Source: Glycomyces tenuis DSM 44171
GTDB taxonomy: Bacteria; Actinomycetota; Actinomycetes; Mycobacteriales; Micromonosporaceae
Length of the DNA: 55,545 bases
Assembly (NCBI RefSeq): GCF_000427885.1
Contig: NZ_ATYW01000008.1
Location: 1 to 55,545, forward strand
Direction: 5' to 3'
Below are positions 34,672 to 42,876 of the stretch, in pieces. The stretch's first letter is position 1; the number at the start of each line of letters is the position of its first letter. The position numbers and the translations under genes were made by a program. The notes beneath the pieces are model-generated. The model did no database searches, was not told where the DNA came from, and was given only the letters and a program-made list of their open reading frames with translations.

Positions 34672-34912
34672 TTTCCTGCAACCGACGTCGGTGCTCGAAG
34701 CGTTCCGCAGCCACCTCCTCGAACCGCGGGGCGCCCTCGCCCATGACGCCCCGGCCGAGATCGGGCCGGTCTGGGAGCAGCAACGCATCGACAGCCTGGT
34801 CTCCCGGCCGCGGAGCCGAGCCGTCGGTGCCGGGGCGAAGTACCGCTTGGTCTTCCTCGACCGGCTCCTGGCCACCCTGGTGAGCCTGCGGCACGCGGTC
34901 AACCTGCGACTG
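34672..34912 (+). pseudogene. IS5-family transposase, N-terminal fragment
   Basis: The rightward frame reads SVLEAFRSHLLEPRG, RAVGAGAKYRLVFLDRLL and ATLVSLRHAV, the start of IS5-type transposases that continue with a helix-turn-helix. It breaks off exactly there and meets an inverted IS481 fragment. The sequence in front (TGTTAGAGCCACCATAATTT) could belong to an element end. Confidence 0.6.
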
Positions 34913-35092
34913 CGGACGCCGCGAACGGTTGGCCAGGGCATCGCGGCCGCCCTCGCGGTAACGGCGCAGTCAGTTGTGCACCGACTGCCGCGAGGTGCCG
35001 TAACGCTGGGCCACATCGACGACGCGAACCCCGTCGAGGACCTCCGTCACCGCCCGGAACCGGTGCTCGACCATCCAGTCCTCGTCCGGCAT
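34912..35092 (-). pseudogene. IS481-family transposase, N-terminal fragment with nonsense codon
   Basis: From ATG 35092 leftward: EHRFRAVTEVLDGVRVVDVA, QRYGTSRQSVHN, stop, LRRYREGGRDALANRSRRP. This is the IS481 helix-turn-helix and linker with the invariant W codon (HNWLRRY) changed to TGA. The catalytic DDE part is missing; the frame ends at the junction with the IS5 fragment. Confidence 0.7.
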
Positions 35093-35294
35093 CGCTTCAG
35101 AATCCGAGGACGTCTCGTTCATGTACTGGACAACGAGCCTGCGGAGTCAAGGATGTGGGCGGACCTTCAACACTGCCGAGCGACCGTCAACCCCCTTCGG
35201 AGACAACCACGTCAACCATGCCCAAAGACTTCACACTCAGACAGCGACCGTGGTCTTCGCTGAATCGACCCACCGTCCCACGACGCACATTGTT

Positions 35295-35718
35295 GACTGG
35301 CGCATCAACGAACGTCATGTCGGCGATCTGGAGGGGGCACGACGTGCAGATCTGGCTGCAGCACCGTGCGGACAGAGTGGCGTTGGGGCGATGAGCGTCC
35401 TCCGCTCATCGATGTCGACGACCCGCGCCGGGCCATGCATCGGTCACGCCACCCCGGGCTCGGCATGTTGATTCCCCGCGGTGAGTCGCTCTCCGATGTC
35501 ATGAAGCGGGTGCGGCCATGGCTTGCCGAAGCGCAGGAAGCAGTGCGGCATCGGTGAACGTTGTGGCATTCACCCACGGCACAACATTTCGTGCCATCCG
35601 TGCGCTCGTCGAGGGTGTCGCGCCCGAAGACGCGCATCAGATGCGACCGGCTAATGGAAGCCTGGCCATGTACCAAATAACCAACAGCCGACTGATTCCA
35701 GCGGAGATGGTATATTCG
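35295..35718 (+). pseudogene. Histidine phosphatase (phosphoglycerate-mutase-like) with two frameshifts
   Basis: Three successive frames each give part of the family. First VDWRINERHVGDLEGARRAD, then HPGLGMLIPRGESLSDVMKR up to about 35557, then VVAFTHGTTFRAIRALVEGV with RPANGSLAMYQ. The THGTTFRA segment contains the second catalytic histidine. The N-terminal RHG motif is not found, so the gene is both truncated and frameshifted twice. Confidence 0.72.
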
Positions 35719-35770
35719 TGCGCGCATCACGCTCTTGCCACAAGAGTCTTGTGCTTCGGGCTTGGCCGTA

Positions 35771-36253
35771 TCAGTCGGCATTTTCGAGATGTTCGAGGAA
35801 GCCGTTGAAACTGTCGGCGACGGTCCGGGGGACGCGGTCTTCGTCGATGTACGCCACTGTGGGTTCTCCGGTGGCGTTTCGTTTGGTGTAGTCGAGCATG
35901 ACAGTGTCGTGCCCGCCAGATGGACACTCCGCGAAGACCACGCCGATGCTCGGGTACTCCCATTCCTCGATGAGATGGCGGCTTCCTCCGTCAGGGGAGT
36001 CGATTCCGGTCGCACCTCCGACGCCCAGGATGGCGCGAACCTCAAAGTGGTCGTCAGCCCAGGAGGTCGGGAACCGCGTCGGGAACTTCCGCCGCAACAG
36101 CGATCCGCCGTTCTTGTATCGCAGGACCTCTACGTACGCGATGGGCAGCGTCACGCCGAGCAGCCGCTCGGCGTTCGCTACCAGCGCTTCACTGAGTGCG
36201 GGCCCGGTGTAGTAGGTCTCCTCGTCGAAGAGCCCGTCAAGATCGGTCGCCAC
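35771..36253 (-). CDS. SMI1/KNR4-family immunity protein
   Basis: 160 residues; GTG 36253 follows AGGAGG. The SMI1/KNR4 core is visible: LGVTLPIAYVEVLRYKNGG, FGVGGATGIDS-like beta strands (ILGVGGATGIDSP) and SIGVVFAECPSGGHDTVMLDY. Such proteins neutralise polymorphic nuclease toxins. It is the last gene of the leftward cassette, directly behind the WHH nuclease gene, and is the expected antidote. Confidence 0.82.
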   Translation of the reverse strand: MATDLDGLFDEETYYTGPALSEALVANAERLLGVTLPIAYVEVLRYKNGGSLLRRKFPTRFPTSWADDHFEVRAILGVGGATGIDSPDGGSRHLIEEWEYPSIGVVFAECPSGGHDTVMLDYTKRNATGEPTVAYIDEDRVPRTVADSFNGFLEHLENAD

Positions 36254-36309
36254 TTGTAATTCCTCCTGTACGAGCGGGCTTCGGTCGCAGGATCGCGAAA
36301 TCTGACGCA

Positions 36310-36855
36310 TCAGTTCGAGAAGCCGCCGGTGTGCCCGGTCTTCCGGTGCACGCCGGTCTCGATAAGTTGCATCAGACCTTTGTCCTGATGATGGTGCCAG
36401 GTGTAGCCTGCCGGTGTCGAAGTGAGCCCCGCTTTCTGGTTTGCGAGCGTGAAGTCCTTGCTTCGGCTCCCGGTCAGGGTGATTCGGACATCGCTGACGG
36501 TCGGGTGCCGCCACTGCGAGAAGTCCGGGTATCCGTTGCTGTCGAACGGCACGTTGGTCGTGGGGTGGTTCGAACCCGCGAGGTGGGAGTTGCGCGGCTT
36601 CTTCTTTGCCGCTGGCGCGGTGGCCTTCGCCGCCTTCTTCGCCGCCGCCTTCTTCGCCGCCGCTTTCTTCGCCGCCGCCTTCTTGGCGGGGCGTGCCTTC
36701 TTGGCGCGTTTTTTGCCGTTGTTGATGTTGGTGTTCTGGCCGGTGTTTCCAGGGGGATTGGATCCGAGCTTCTTCCTCGGTTTGCCGGGTTTGAACAGGC
36801 CGGTCAGCGAGAACAGGATCGGGACGAGGGCGGCTTTCAGGAGGAGTTTGCGCAT
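36310..36855 (-). CDS. WHH-motif HNH/Endo VII-type nuclease toxin
   Basis: 181 residues. Residues 1-22 form a hydrophobic leader or span (MRKLLLKAALVPILFSLTG). Next is a basic linker with a Lys/Ala repeat (KKAAAKKAAAKKAAAKK), and from about residue 95 a compact toxin domain. It ends in GYTWHHHQDKGLMQLIETGV and HTGGFSN, the signature of the WHH subgroup of HNH/Endonuclease VII toxins (metal-binding histidines). Upstream lies a WXG100-like carrier, downstream the SMI1 antidote. Unusually, carrier and toxin are separate genes 12 bp apart. Nuclease activity is inferred from the motif. Confidence 0.8.
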   Translation of the reverse strand: MRKLLLKAALVPILFSLTGLFKPGKPRKKLGSNPPGNTGQNTNINNGKKRAKKARPAKKAAAKKAAAKKAAAKKAAKATAPAAKKKPRNSHLAGSNHPTTNVPFDSNGYPDFSQWRHPTVSDVRITLTGSRSKDFTLANQKAGLTSTPAGYTWHHHQDKGLMQLIETGVHRKTGHTGGFSN

Positions 36856-36867
36856 CGGTGGCCTCTG

Positions 36868-37578
36868 TCATCCGTTGAGGAGGTCATTAAGTGCGGAAAT
36901 TGAATCGATGAGGCCGGTGATCCAGCCGAAGATCTTGCCCGCCCACTCGGTGATCTTGATGACCGCCTTGGGAATCACCCAAGCCGCACCGACACCGACG
37001 GTGAAGGCGACCTCGGCCGCCCACGCGATGAGCGACCCGATGCACTCGGCCACGAACTCGCGCACGAACTCGCGGACCATGGAGACCAGCTGGCCCGCAC
37101 CTCGAGTCGCCGTGGCCATCGAGAGGGCGGTTCCGCCGACGCATGCCACCACGTCCGCGTTCGCATCGCCCATATCGCGGTAGGCGTCGGAGGCCTCACC
37201 GTCCCAGGAGTCGATGTCCGCATCGATGAAAGCGGACATCTCCTCGGCCATCGCGAAGCATTCGTTCGCGATGTTGTCCCACGTCATCGCATGCGCTTCA
37301 ACGAGGTCGGGGTTGCCGGCGAGCATGTCGAGCGCTTCGGTCAGCGGCTCGACATGCTCGATGAGCCAGCCGACTCCCGCCGAGGCGAGCGTGCCGATCG
37401 GGTCGAGGACCGCCCCGACGGTCTCCAGCGCGACGCCGATGCCGGCGACTGACGCGTCGATCCAGGAACCGGAGTCGATCGCCGTCGCCAGACCGGCGTA
37501 GGACTCGACGATCCCGGCCCCGGCGACAGACTTTCCTTCCTGGCTGACATCGGATTCAGTGGCAACGAGATCACTCAT
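36868..37578 (-). CDS. WXG100-like ESX (type VII) secretion carrier
   Basis: A 236-residue helical protein with the WXG-like turn SWDGEASDAY at about residue 125, flanked by long helices, and a hydrophobic C-terminal part (about residues 165-215). The layout matches N-terminal delivery regions of actinobacterial ESX polymorphic toxins, which usually continue into the toxin domain. Here the frame stops 12 bp before the separate toxin gene. GAAGG precedes the ATG. Confidence 0.8.
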   Translation of the reverse strand: MSDLVATESDVSQEGKSVAGAGIVESYAGLATAIDSGSWIDASVAGIGVALETVGAVLDPIGTLASAGVGWLIEHVEPLTEALDMLAGNPDLVEAHAMTWDNIANECFAMAEEMSAFIDADIDSWDGEASDAYRDMGDANADVVACVGGTALSMATATRGAGQLVSMVREFVREFVAECIGSLIAWAAEVAFTVGVGAAWVIPKAVIKITEWAGKIFGWITGLIDSISALNDLLNG

Positions 37579-37596
37579 GCGAACACACCTTCGTCC

Positions 37597-37911
37597 CTAC
37601 AGCTCGTTCAGGAGCCGGGTCTGCTCCTCGGCCGCCTCTTCATCCGCGGCCGTGTAGGCGTCGGCGGTGTCGCGCAGCGCCTGCGCGAGGAGTTCGAGGT
37701 TCTCCTGCGCCATGGCCGTGAATTCCTTCTGGTCCCCCTGCCGAGCGGCGAGGACCGGCGGCAGGAACTGGCAGATGATGCCGTAAGCCTCGTTGTCCTG
37801 CTCGATTGAGTCTATTGCGGACAATATGGCGCCGAAGCGGTCGCGGATCTCGTCGAGGTGCCCGGCGTGCGCAATCAGGGCTTCGGGCTCGACGTCGATA
37901 TGGTCTCCCAT
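37597..37911 (-). CDS. EspC-like/WXG100-family ESX protein
   Basis: 104 residues of helical hairpin type: IDVEPEALIAHAGHLDEIRD at the N-terminus and a second helix ending LAQALRDTADAYTAADEEAA, typical of EspC/DUF2580 secretion-associated partners. The ATG is one base from the YbaB stop (coupled). Likely helper or co-secreted partner of the WXG100-like carrier encoded next. Confidence 0.8.
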   Translation of the reverse strand: MGDHIDVEPEALIAHAGHLDEIRDRFGAILSAIDSIEQDNEAYGIICQFLPPVLAARQGDQKEFTAMAQENLELLAQALRDTADAYTAADEEAAEEQTRLLNEL

Positions 37912-37912
37912 G

Positions 37913-38311
37913 TCAGCCCTCAGCTTCTCGTTCAGGGAACCGCATCTCGATGCTGTCGACCAGGGCCTTGGCTGTCGGCGAGTCAGGTGAGAGACGTTGC
38001 GCGACTGCGGCTTTGGCGGCCTCCAAGAGTGCCTGGCCGGCATTGCCATAGGCCTGCATGAACTGGCGTTCCAGGTGGTTCGGCTGCATTCGCCGCACCT
38101 CGGGGGAGAACGCGACCTGGAGAATGGCGCCGCTGGAGTCGAGTTTGACGTTGACGATTCCGTTGCCGTCGGCGCCGACCGCGGTGACCGCCTGCACCGC
38201 TTCGGAAGCGGCGATGGCGTCGGATGCCCGGCGGTCGGCCCGTTCCTTCCAGTCGGCCAGCGCCGCCCGGGCGTCCTCTGGCCCGCGGATGTCCGCGAAG
38301 GGGTTGTCCAT
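37913..38311 (-). CDS. YbaB/EbfC-family nucleoid-associated protein
   Basis: 132 residues: an N-terminal helix (ADWKERADRRASDAIAASEA), the strand pair GIVNVKLDSSGAILQVAF, and a C-terminal helix. This is the YbaB DNA-binding fold often encoded at the head of ESX toxin cassettes. ACGGAG precedes the ATG. A TATATAGT -10-like box at 38373-38380 marks the likely cassette promoter. Confidence 0.75.
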   Translation of the reverse strand: MDNPFADIRGPEDARAALADWKERADRRASDAIAASEAVQAVTAVGADGNGIVNVKLDSSGAILQVAFSPEVRRMQPNHLERQFMQAYGNAGQALLEAAKAAVAQRLSPDSPTAKALVDSIEMRFPEREAEG

Positions 38312-38619
38312 CGTCGCTCCGTTCCGATTGAGGGCTAAGGGGAAACGCTGGCCCGTCGGTAGGTTCAACCGGACTATATAAAAGGAACGCTCACTTTTGG
38401 GTACGGTGATGTGACGCCTGGTGACCGAATCGGCCTGGCGTTACTGGCGAGCCGGGATTGGTGAATGCATTGGCGCGAAGCAGGGAACAGCGGTCCGCCA
38501 ACCCTTCGTGCTCTCCAACTGCGTGAGGGCGACGGACCGCCAGGACTCGCGGTCGGCGAAGGCCTGCGAGTTGATGGCGTTCAGATTGGCACGCAAGGCC
38601 TTGGCGCGCTGGGCGCGGC

Positions 38620-39265
38620 CCGCGCCGCAGATGCCCGCGGCAGGATCACCAGCCACCGGGCCCGCTCAACCATCGCCACCCAGCTCGACAACGCCAAGGA
38701 GCCGATGACGCTGTTCCAGCTCCAAGCCTGGCTCGGGCACCGCTCACCGCAGTCGCCCCAGTTCTACGCCAAGCTCACTCCAGCGCCCCTCACTCAGGCC
38801 TATGAGGACGCCGGCTACTTCGAGCGGAACCTGCGGACCATCGAGGTCCTCATCGACCGCGAAGCCGCAGACGGGGAGCCGTGGCAGCACTACGACCTCG
38901 GCCACGGCTACTGCCGCTACGCCTTCTTCGAGCAGTGCCCGCACCGGACGGCCTGCGCCCGCTGCGATTTCCACATCCCGAAGGACGCTGCGAAGACCCA
39001 TCTGCGGGAGGCCAAGGACCACCTCCAGCAGATGCGGACCGCCATTCCCTTGACCCGACGACGAGCAGGCCGCCGTCGAAGACGGACAGCAAGCCCTCGA
39101 CCGGCTCCTCGAACGCCTCGCCGATACTCCAACCCCACCCGGGCCCACGCCACGCGAACTCGAGACCAGGGCGTCAAAGACGACACTGCCAATCGTCGCC
39201 ATCAGGTCGACCGGTATCCAACCGACGGCAGCGGTCCCCGCGCTGGACAAGGAAACCAAAACTAG
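38620..39265 (+). pseudogene. Tyrosine recombinase, C-terminal part with frameshift
   Basis: The first frame gives GRITSHRARSTIATQL, LQAWLGHRSPQSPQFYAKLT (catalytic H/R box with the Tyr in QFYA) and HRTACARCDFHIPKDAAKTH, as in transposon-type integrases of actinomycetes. Near 39054, in a run of C, the frame shifts by one and continues as DDEQAAVEDGQQALDRLLER to the TAA at 39263-39265. The N-terminal half is absent. Remains of the enzyme that once moved part of this region. Confidence 0.75.
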
Positions 39266-39448
39266 ATAAGCTCGCCTGGACGGAATGAAAAGTAGGTATA
39301 TGGGGAGTATCCCGGGGTAACCTTCGCGTCGTCGTCAAGGACAGTAAAGCTGCAGGAGAGCTGCAGTCGGTGGCGCGGTTCCCAGACAGGGAACGGGAGA
39401 GACCATGTGACCAGTGACTGAAGGCAATCGCCTTCTGTGAGGCTGCAC

Positions 39449-39721
39449 ATGGAATCCCGAGACGATCACCGCCCCGATCCTCAGATCATCGTGATAGTCG
39501 TCAATATCTACGCAAACTTGTCTTCCCCGCAGCGCAGACTGCCATCGCCGACCTTGGGGTTGCAACGATGGGCCAGGCGACTCAGCAAGCTTCCATCGCG
39601 GTTTGGGCTCATCGCCCAGCGTCTCTGGAACTTCAAGGGACTTCCTCAACTAGCCGCCTGGAGCAGCGTGCTCGCCGTGCTCGTCAGCATCATTGCCCTG
39701 CTCAAGTAGGGTACCGGGGCA
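39449..39721 (+). CDS. Possible small membrane protein
   Basis: The frame starting ATG 39449 (MESRDDHRPDPQIIVIVV) runs about 86 codons and ends with one hydrophobic span (AWSSVLAVLVSIIALLK) before its stop. No family recognised; a basic middle region precedes the span. The surrounding sequence is island debris, so it may be non-functional. Confidence 0.35.
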
Positions 39722-39734
39722 CCCAGCCGGATCA

Positions 39735-40099
39735 GCCCGTCCTCCTGCGCCTCTCAGATTCCACATAATGACGCGGTTGACGTGTCCTTCGACAACGCCG
39801 GAGCTGTAGGGCAAGGTGAGTCCGTTGACGACCGCGCCCCAGTCCTTGCAGGGTCCGGTCGCGAAGCTCGCCAAGGGCGCGATGCCGCTGGCCTGGGCCG
39901 CCTTGATCCAGGTCTCCAGTTCCCAATCGCCCGACCGGCCCCTGGCACAGGAGTCGTTGTCGCAGAAGAACCGCTTGACCTGCCGCACCACGGCCGAAGC
40001 ACGGGAGGCCGTGGTGCGGCAGGGGACCGGCTCCATTCTGCAGAGGCGCGGGGCATGGATCCCGATCTGACGATGCTTCAGCACAGGCTGAAAAATCAT
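39735..40099 (-). pseudogene. ISL3-family transposase with internal deletions
   Basis: The N-terminal zinc-ribbon part survives (CRTTASRAS, then VKRFFCDNDSCARG) and is joined directly to the C-terminal end (LETWIKAAQASGIAPLASFA, LPYSSGVVEGHVNR). Intact ISL3 transposases have about 250 more residues between these, including the catalytic acids. A shortened, inactive copy. Confidence 0.7.
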
Positions 40100-40239
40100 C
40101 CTTCAGGAGGTGGCATCCTCACGTTTGAAATGACTGATTTGACTGTTTGGCACTATTTGAGAGAAATACCTGGGCCGCTGCAGGGCCGGAAACGGGCCGG
40201 AAAACGCCGGATCCAGTCGGCCAGGGCCGGACATGAAGC

Positions 40240-40282
40240 ATCCCCGCCTTCCAGCGTTCGTGCTGGTGGACGGGGATTTTTT
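40240..40282 (+). terminator. Rho-independent-type terminator
   Basis: ATCCCCG / CGGGGAT outer arms with an inner CCAGC / GCTGG pair and a T6 run at the end. This is the only classical U-tract terminator in the window. Its base composition differs from the native terminators, which suggests imported DNA. Confidence 0.6.
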
Positions 40283-40299
40283 GCAGGTGATGGAGGTGG

Positions 40300-40375
40300 C
40301 CAGGGCCGGGGTCGAACCGGCGACCTTCCGCTTTTCAGGCGGACGCGCACCAGGAAATTCACCACCTAGGCCATC
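40300..40375 (-). other. tRNA-Phe(GAA)-like sequence, 5' half degraded (remnant B)
   Basis: Leftward it shows the anticodon arm TCCGC-CTGAAAA-GCGGA (GAA), variable loop, T-arm GCCGG-TTCGACC-CCGGC and 3' acceptor CCTGGCC. The 5' side (GGCCTAG, then GGTGAATTTCCTGG) gives two acceptor mismatches and no normal D-arm. Probably a pseudo-tRNA left by integration. 43 of 45 bases (40305-40349) recur at 20724-20768. Confidence 0.6.
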
Positions 40376-40551
40376 GCCGTGACCAGCAAAAAGGTCCGCC
40401 TACCAGCGGCAATACAAATAGGCGGGCCACTCTCATGTCCATCGGCGTCCGGCAGATTCCGGTGAAATCCGGCTCTCTACGGACGGATAACGGACGGATT
40501 TTCGGCGGGAATCATCCAGATACTGACGCATCGGCACGGGCTCATAGCGGG

Positions 40552-40845
40552 TTATGGGTGACGGGACGTCGCTACCATCCCGACTTTTGCCTTCAGGCCA
40601 GATTGATTTCCTGTCGATCTCAGGTATGCAGCAACCGTGCTGCATGAGCAAAGTAGTGAGCCTGTTTCACCAGCCGACCTCGCGACGCCCATGAACAGCC
40701 GCGCCGCCCACTGGCGCCGGTCGCCGGTCCCGGACGGGAAACGCCATCCCACATCCCCGGTCCGACGGCGCTGCCGCACGCTGCGGTGGACGAACAGGAG
40801 GCCGAACGCAGCGGCGAACACGGCCAGGGCAACTGTCGAAATCAT
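40552..40845 (-). pseudogene. N-terminal fragment of an isoprenylcysteine methyltransferase-like membrane protein
   Basis: From ATG 40845: MISTVALAVFAAAFGLLFVH (first span), then RQRRRTGDVGWRFPSGT, a pattern seen at the start of actinobacterial ICMT-like methyltransferases. The frame then loses homology and ends without the catalytic C-terminal part. It lies 58 bp behind the metal ATPase gene, where such methyltransferases often occur. 40376-40551 holds no gene. Confidence 0.45.
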
Positions 40846-40902
40846 GGCCCCATGCCTCTCGGTATTGCCGGTCGCGGTGCGGCCGCACCGTGACCGGTGC
40901 GA

Positions 40903-42876
40903 TCATGCTCGGACGGCTTCGGCCGGTTGCGGAGCGGCCTGGGCGTCGGCGAGTTTCGGAGTGGTGCCGGCGCGGACGCCGTTGGCGATCACGACGATCT
41001 CGGCCAGTTCATGGACGGCCACGACTGCGGCCAACCCCAGGGCGCCGACCAGTGACAACGGGATGAGTACGGCGATCAATCCCAGGGAGAGCGCGATGTT
41101 CTGGACCATGATGGACCTGGCGCGTCGGGCGTGGTCGAGGGTCTGGGGTAGGTGGCGCAGGTCCTCACCCATGAGCGCGACATCGGCGGTCTCGATGGCC
41201 ACGTCGGTGCCCATCGCGCCCATGGCGATCCCGACATCGGCGGTGGCTAGCGCGGGGGCGTCGTTGACGCCGTCGCCGACCATCGCGGTGGGGGCGTTGT
41301 CGCGTTCGGTGGCGATGAGGCGGGCCTTGTCCTCCGGTCGCAGGTCGGCGTGGACGGCCTCGATCCCGGCCTCTGCGGCCAGCGCCTTGGCGGTGCGGGC
41401 GTTGTCGCCGGTGAGCATCGCGACCCGCAGACCGGAAGCCCGTAGGCGGGCGACGACGTCGGCGGCCTCGGGCCGTAGCTCGTCGCGCACGGCGATCGCG
41501 CCGACGAGCCGCCGGTCGTTTTCGACCAGGACGGCGGTCGCGCCGGAGGCCTGCATGGTCGCCACCCGCTCGGCCAAAGCTCCCGCATCGATCCACCCGG
41601 GACGTCCCAGTCGGATCGTGCGGCCCTCGACCGTGCCGGACAGTCCGGCGCCGGTGTGCGCCTCGACTTCCTCGGCGGGTTTGACGGGGGCCGAGTTGGC
41701 TTCCAGGATCGCCTGGGCCAGCGGGTGCTCGCTGCGCGATTCCAATGCCGCAGCCAGTGCGAGCACCTCAGCCTCGGTGGCACCCTGGGCGGCTGCGACG
41801 TCGACGACGGCGGGCCGGTTGCGCGTCAGCGTCCCGGTCTTGTCGAGCGCGACCGTACGGATCTTGCCCAGCGCTTCGAGCGCGGCTCCGCCCTTGATGA
41901 GCGCGCCCGCCTTGGAGGCGGCCCCGACAGCGGCCACGACCGTGACCGGCACTGAGATCGCCAATGCGCACGGTGAGGCGGCTACGAGCACCACCAGTGC
42001 CCGTTCGATCCAGGTGAGCGGATCGCCGGTCAGGGCACCGATGCCGGCGATCAGCACGGCGGCGATCATGATGCCCGGGACCAGCGGTTTCGCGATGCGG
42101 TCGGCCAGGCGCTGGCTTGCTCCCTTGCGGGACTGCTCGGCCTCGACGATCCGCACGATCCGCGCCAGCGAGTTGTCCTCCGCGGTGGCGGTGACTTCGA
42201 CTTCCAGGACGCCGGTGCCGTTGATCGAGCCGGCGAAGACGGCAGTGGCGGGTTCGACCTCGACCGGGACGGATTCGCCGGTGATGGCCGAGACGTCCAG
42301 GGCGGTGCGTCCGCTCAGCACGGTGCCGTCGGTCGCCAGGCGCTCCCCGGGCCGCAGGATCAGCGTGTCGCCGGGCCGCAACTGGTCGGGGGCGACGGTG
42401 GTCTCAGTGTCGTCGCGGCGCACGGTGGCTTGAGCTGGTACCAGGTTCAGTAGTGCGCGCAGGCCGCGGCGGGTCCGCGCGACCGAATACTCCTCCAGGC
42501 CTTCGCTGACCGAGAACAAGAACGCGAGCATGGCGGCTTCGCCGAGCTCGCCGAGCAGCACGGCACCGACGGCGGCGATCGTCATCAACGTGCCAACGCC
42601 GATCTTTCCCTTGACCAGACGCCGGAGCGTGGCGGGCACGAACGTCCACGCCCCCACCATCAGTGCCGCAGCGTTCAGCACCGTCGCCACCCAAGCGGGA
42701 GCGGTGCTGAATCCGAGTGCGAAGGCGGCCAAGAGGAGGACACCGGAGACGGCGGCGGCCTGCAACTCGCGCACCTGCCACCACGAACCGGCTTCGTCTT
42801 CGGTCTCGTGCTCGCCGTCGCCTTCGTTCGCGGCGTTGGTGTCCGGCTCGTCGTCGTCGCAGCACGCAGCGCTCAT
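40903..42876 (-). CDS. P1B-type heavy-metal-exporting ATPase
   Basis: 657 residues. An acidic N-terminal tail with a CC pair (SAACCDDDE) replaces a full HMA domain. Core motifs: AITGESVP (actuator TGE), membrane metal site ASPCALAISVP (SPC rather than CPC), DKTGTLTRN (phosphorylation), SEHPLAQ (the HP locus), [10 protein letters not shown], and HELAEIVVIANG in the last span. The SPC motif is typical of P1B-4 (Co/Fe/Zn) pumps; the CmtR-like repressor suggests Cd/Pb/Zn. The ATG overlaps the repressor stop (ATGA), so they form one operon. Confidence 0.9.
   Translation of the reverse strand: MSAACCDDDEPDTNAANEGDGEHETEDEAGSWWQVRELQAAAVSGVLLLAAFALGFSTAPAWVATVLNAAALMVGAWTFVPATLRRLVKGKIGVGTLMTIAAVGAVLLGELGEAAMLAFLFSVSEGLEEYSVARTRRGLRALLNLVPAQATVRRDDTETTVAPDQLRPGDTLILRPGERLATDGTVLSGRTALDVSAITGESVPVEVEPATAVFAGSINGTGVLEVEVTATAEDNSLARIVRIVEAEQSRKGASQRLADRIAKPLVPGIMIAAVLIAGIGALTGDPLTWIERALVVLVAASPCALAISVPVTVVAAVGAASKAGALIKGGAALEALGKIRTVALDKTGTLTRNRPAVVDVAAAQGATEAEVLALAAALESRSEHPLAQAILEANSAPVKPAEEVEAHTGAGLSGTVEGRTIRLGRPGWIDAGALAERVATMQASGATAVLVENDRRLVGAIAVRDELRPEAADVVARLRASGLRVAMLTGDNARTAKALAAEAGIEAVHADLRPEDKARLIATERDNAPTAMVGDGVNDAPALATADVGIAMGAMGTDVAIETADVALMGEDLRHLPQTLDHARRARSIMVQNIALSLGLIAVLIPLSLVGALGLAAVVAVHELAEIVVIANGVRAGTTPKLADAQAAPQPAEAVRA

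Noticed and set aside
36600..36720. Short repeats resembling a CRISPR or satellite array
   Set aside because: The repeats are in-frame Lys/Ala codons inside the toxin gene with no spacers. No CRISPR array was seen anywhere in the window.
39262..39450. Leftward 62-codon frame between the integrase remnant and the small membrane protein
   Set aside because: No ribosome site, no domain, mixed codon usage; nothing supports translation.
40637..42433. Rightward 598-codon frame opposite the metal ATPase
   Set aside because: Ser/Ala/Thr-rich antisense shadow; all P-type ATPase motifs are on the other strand.
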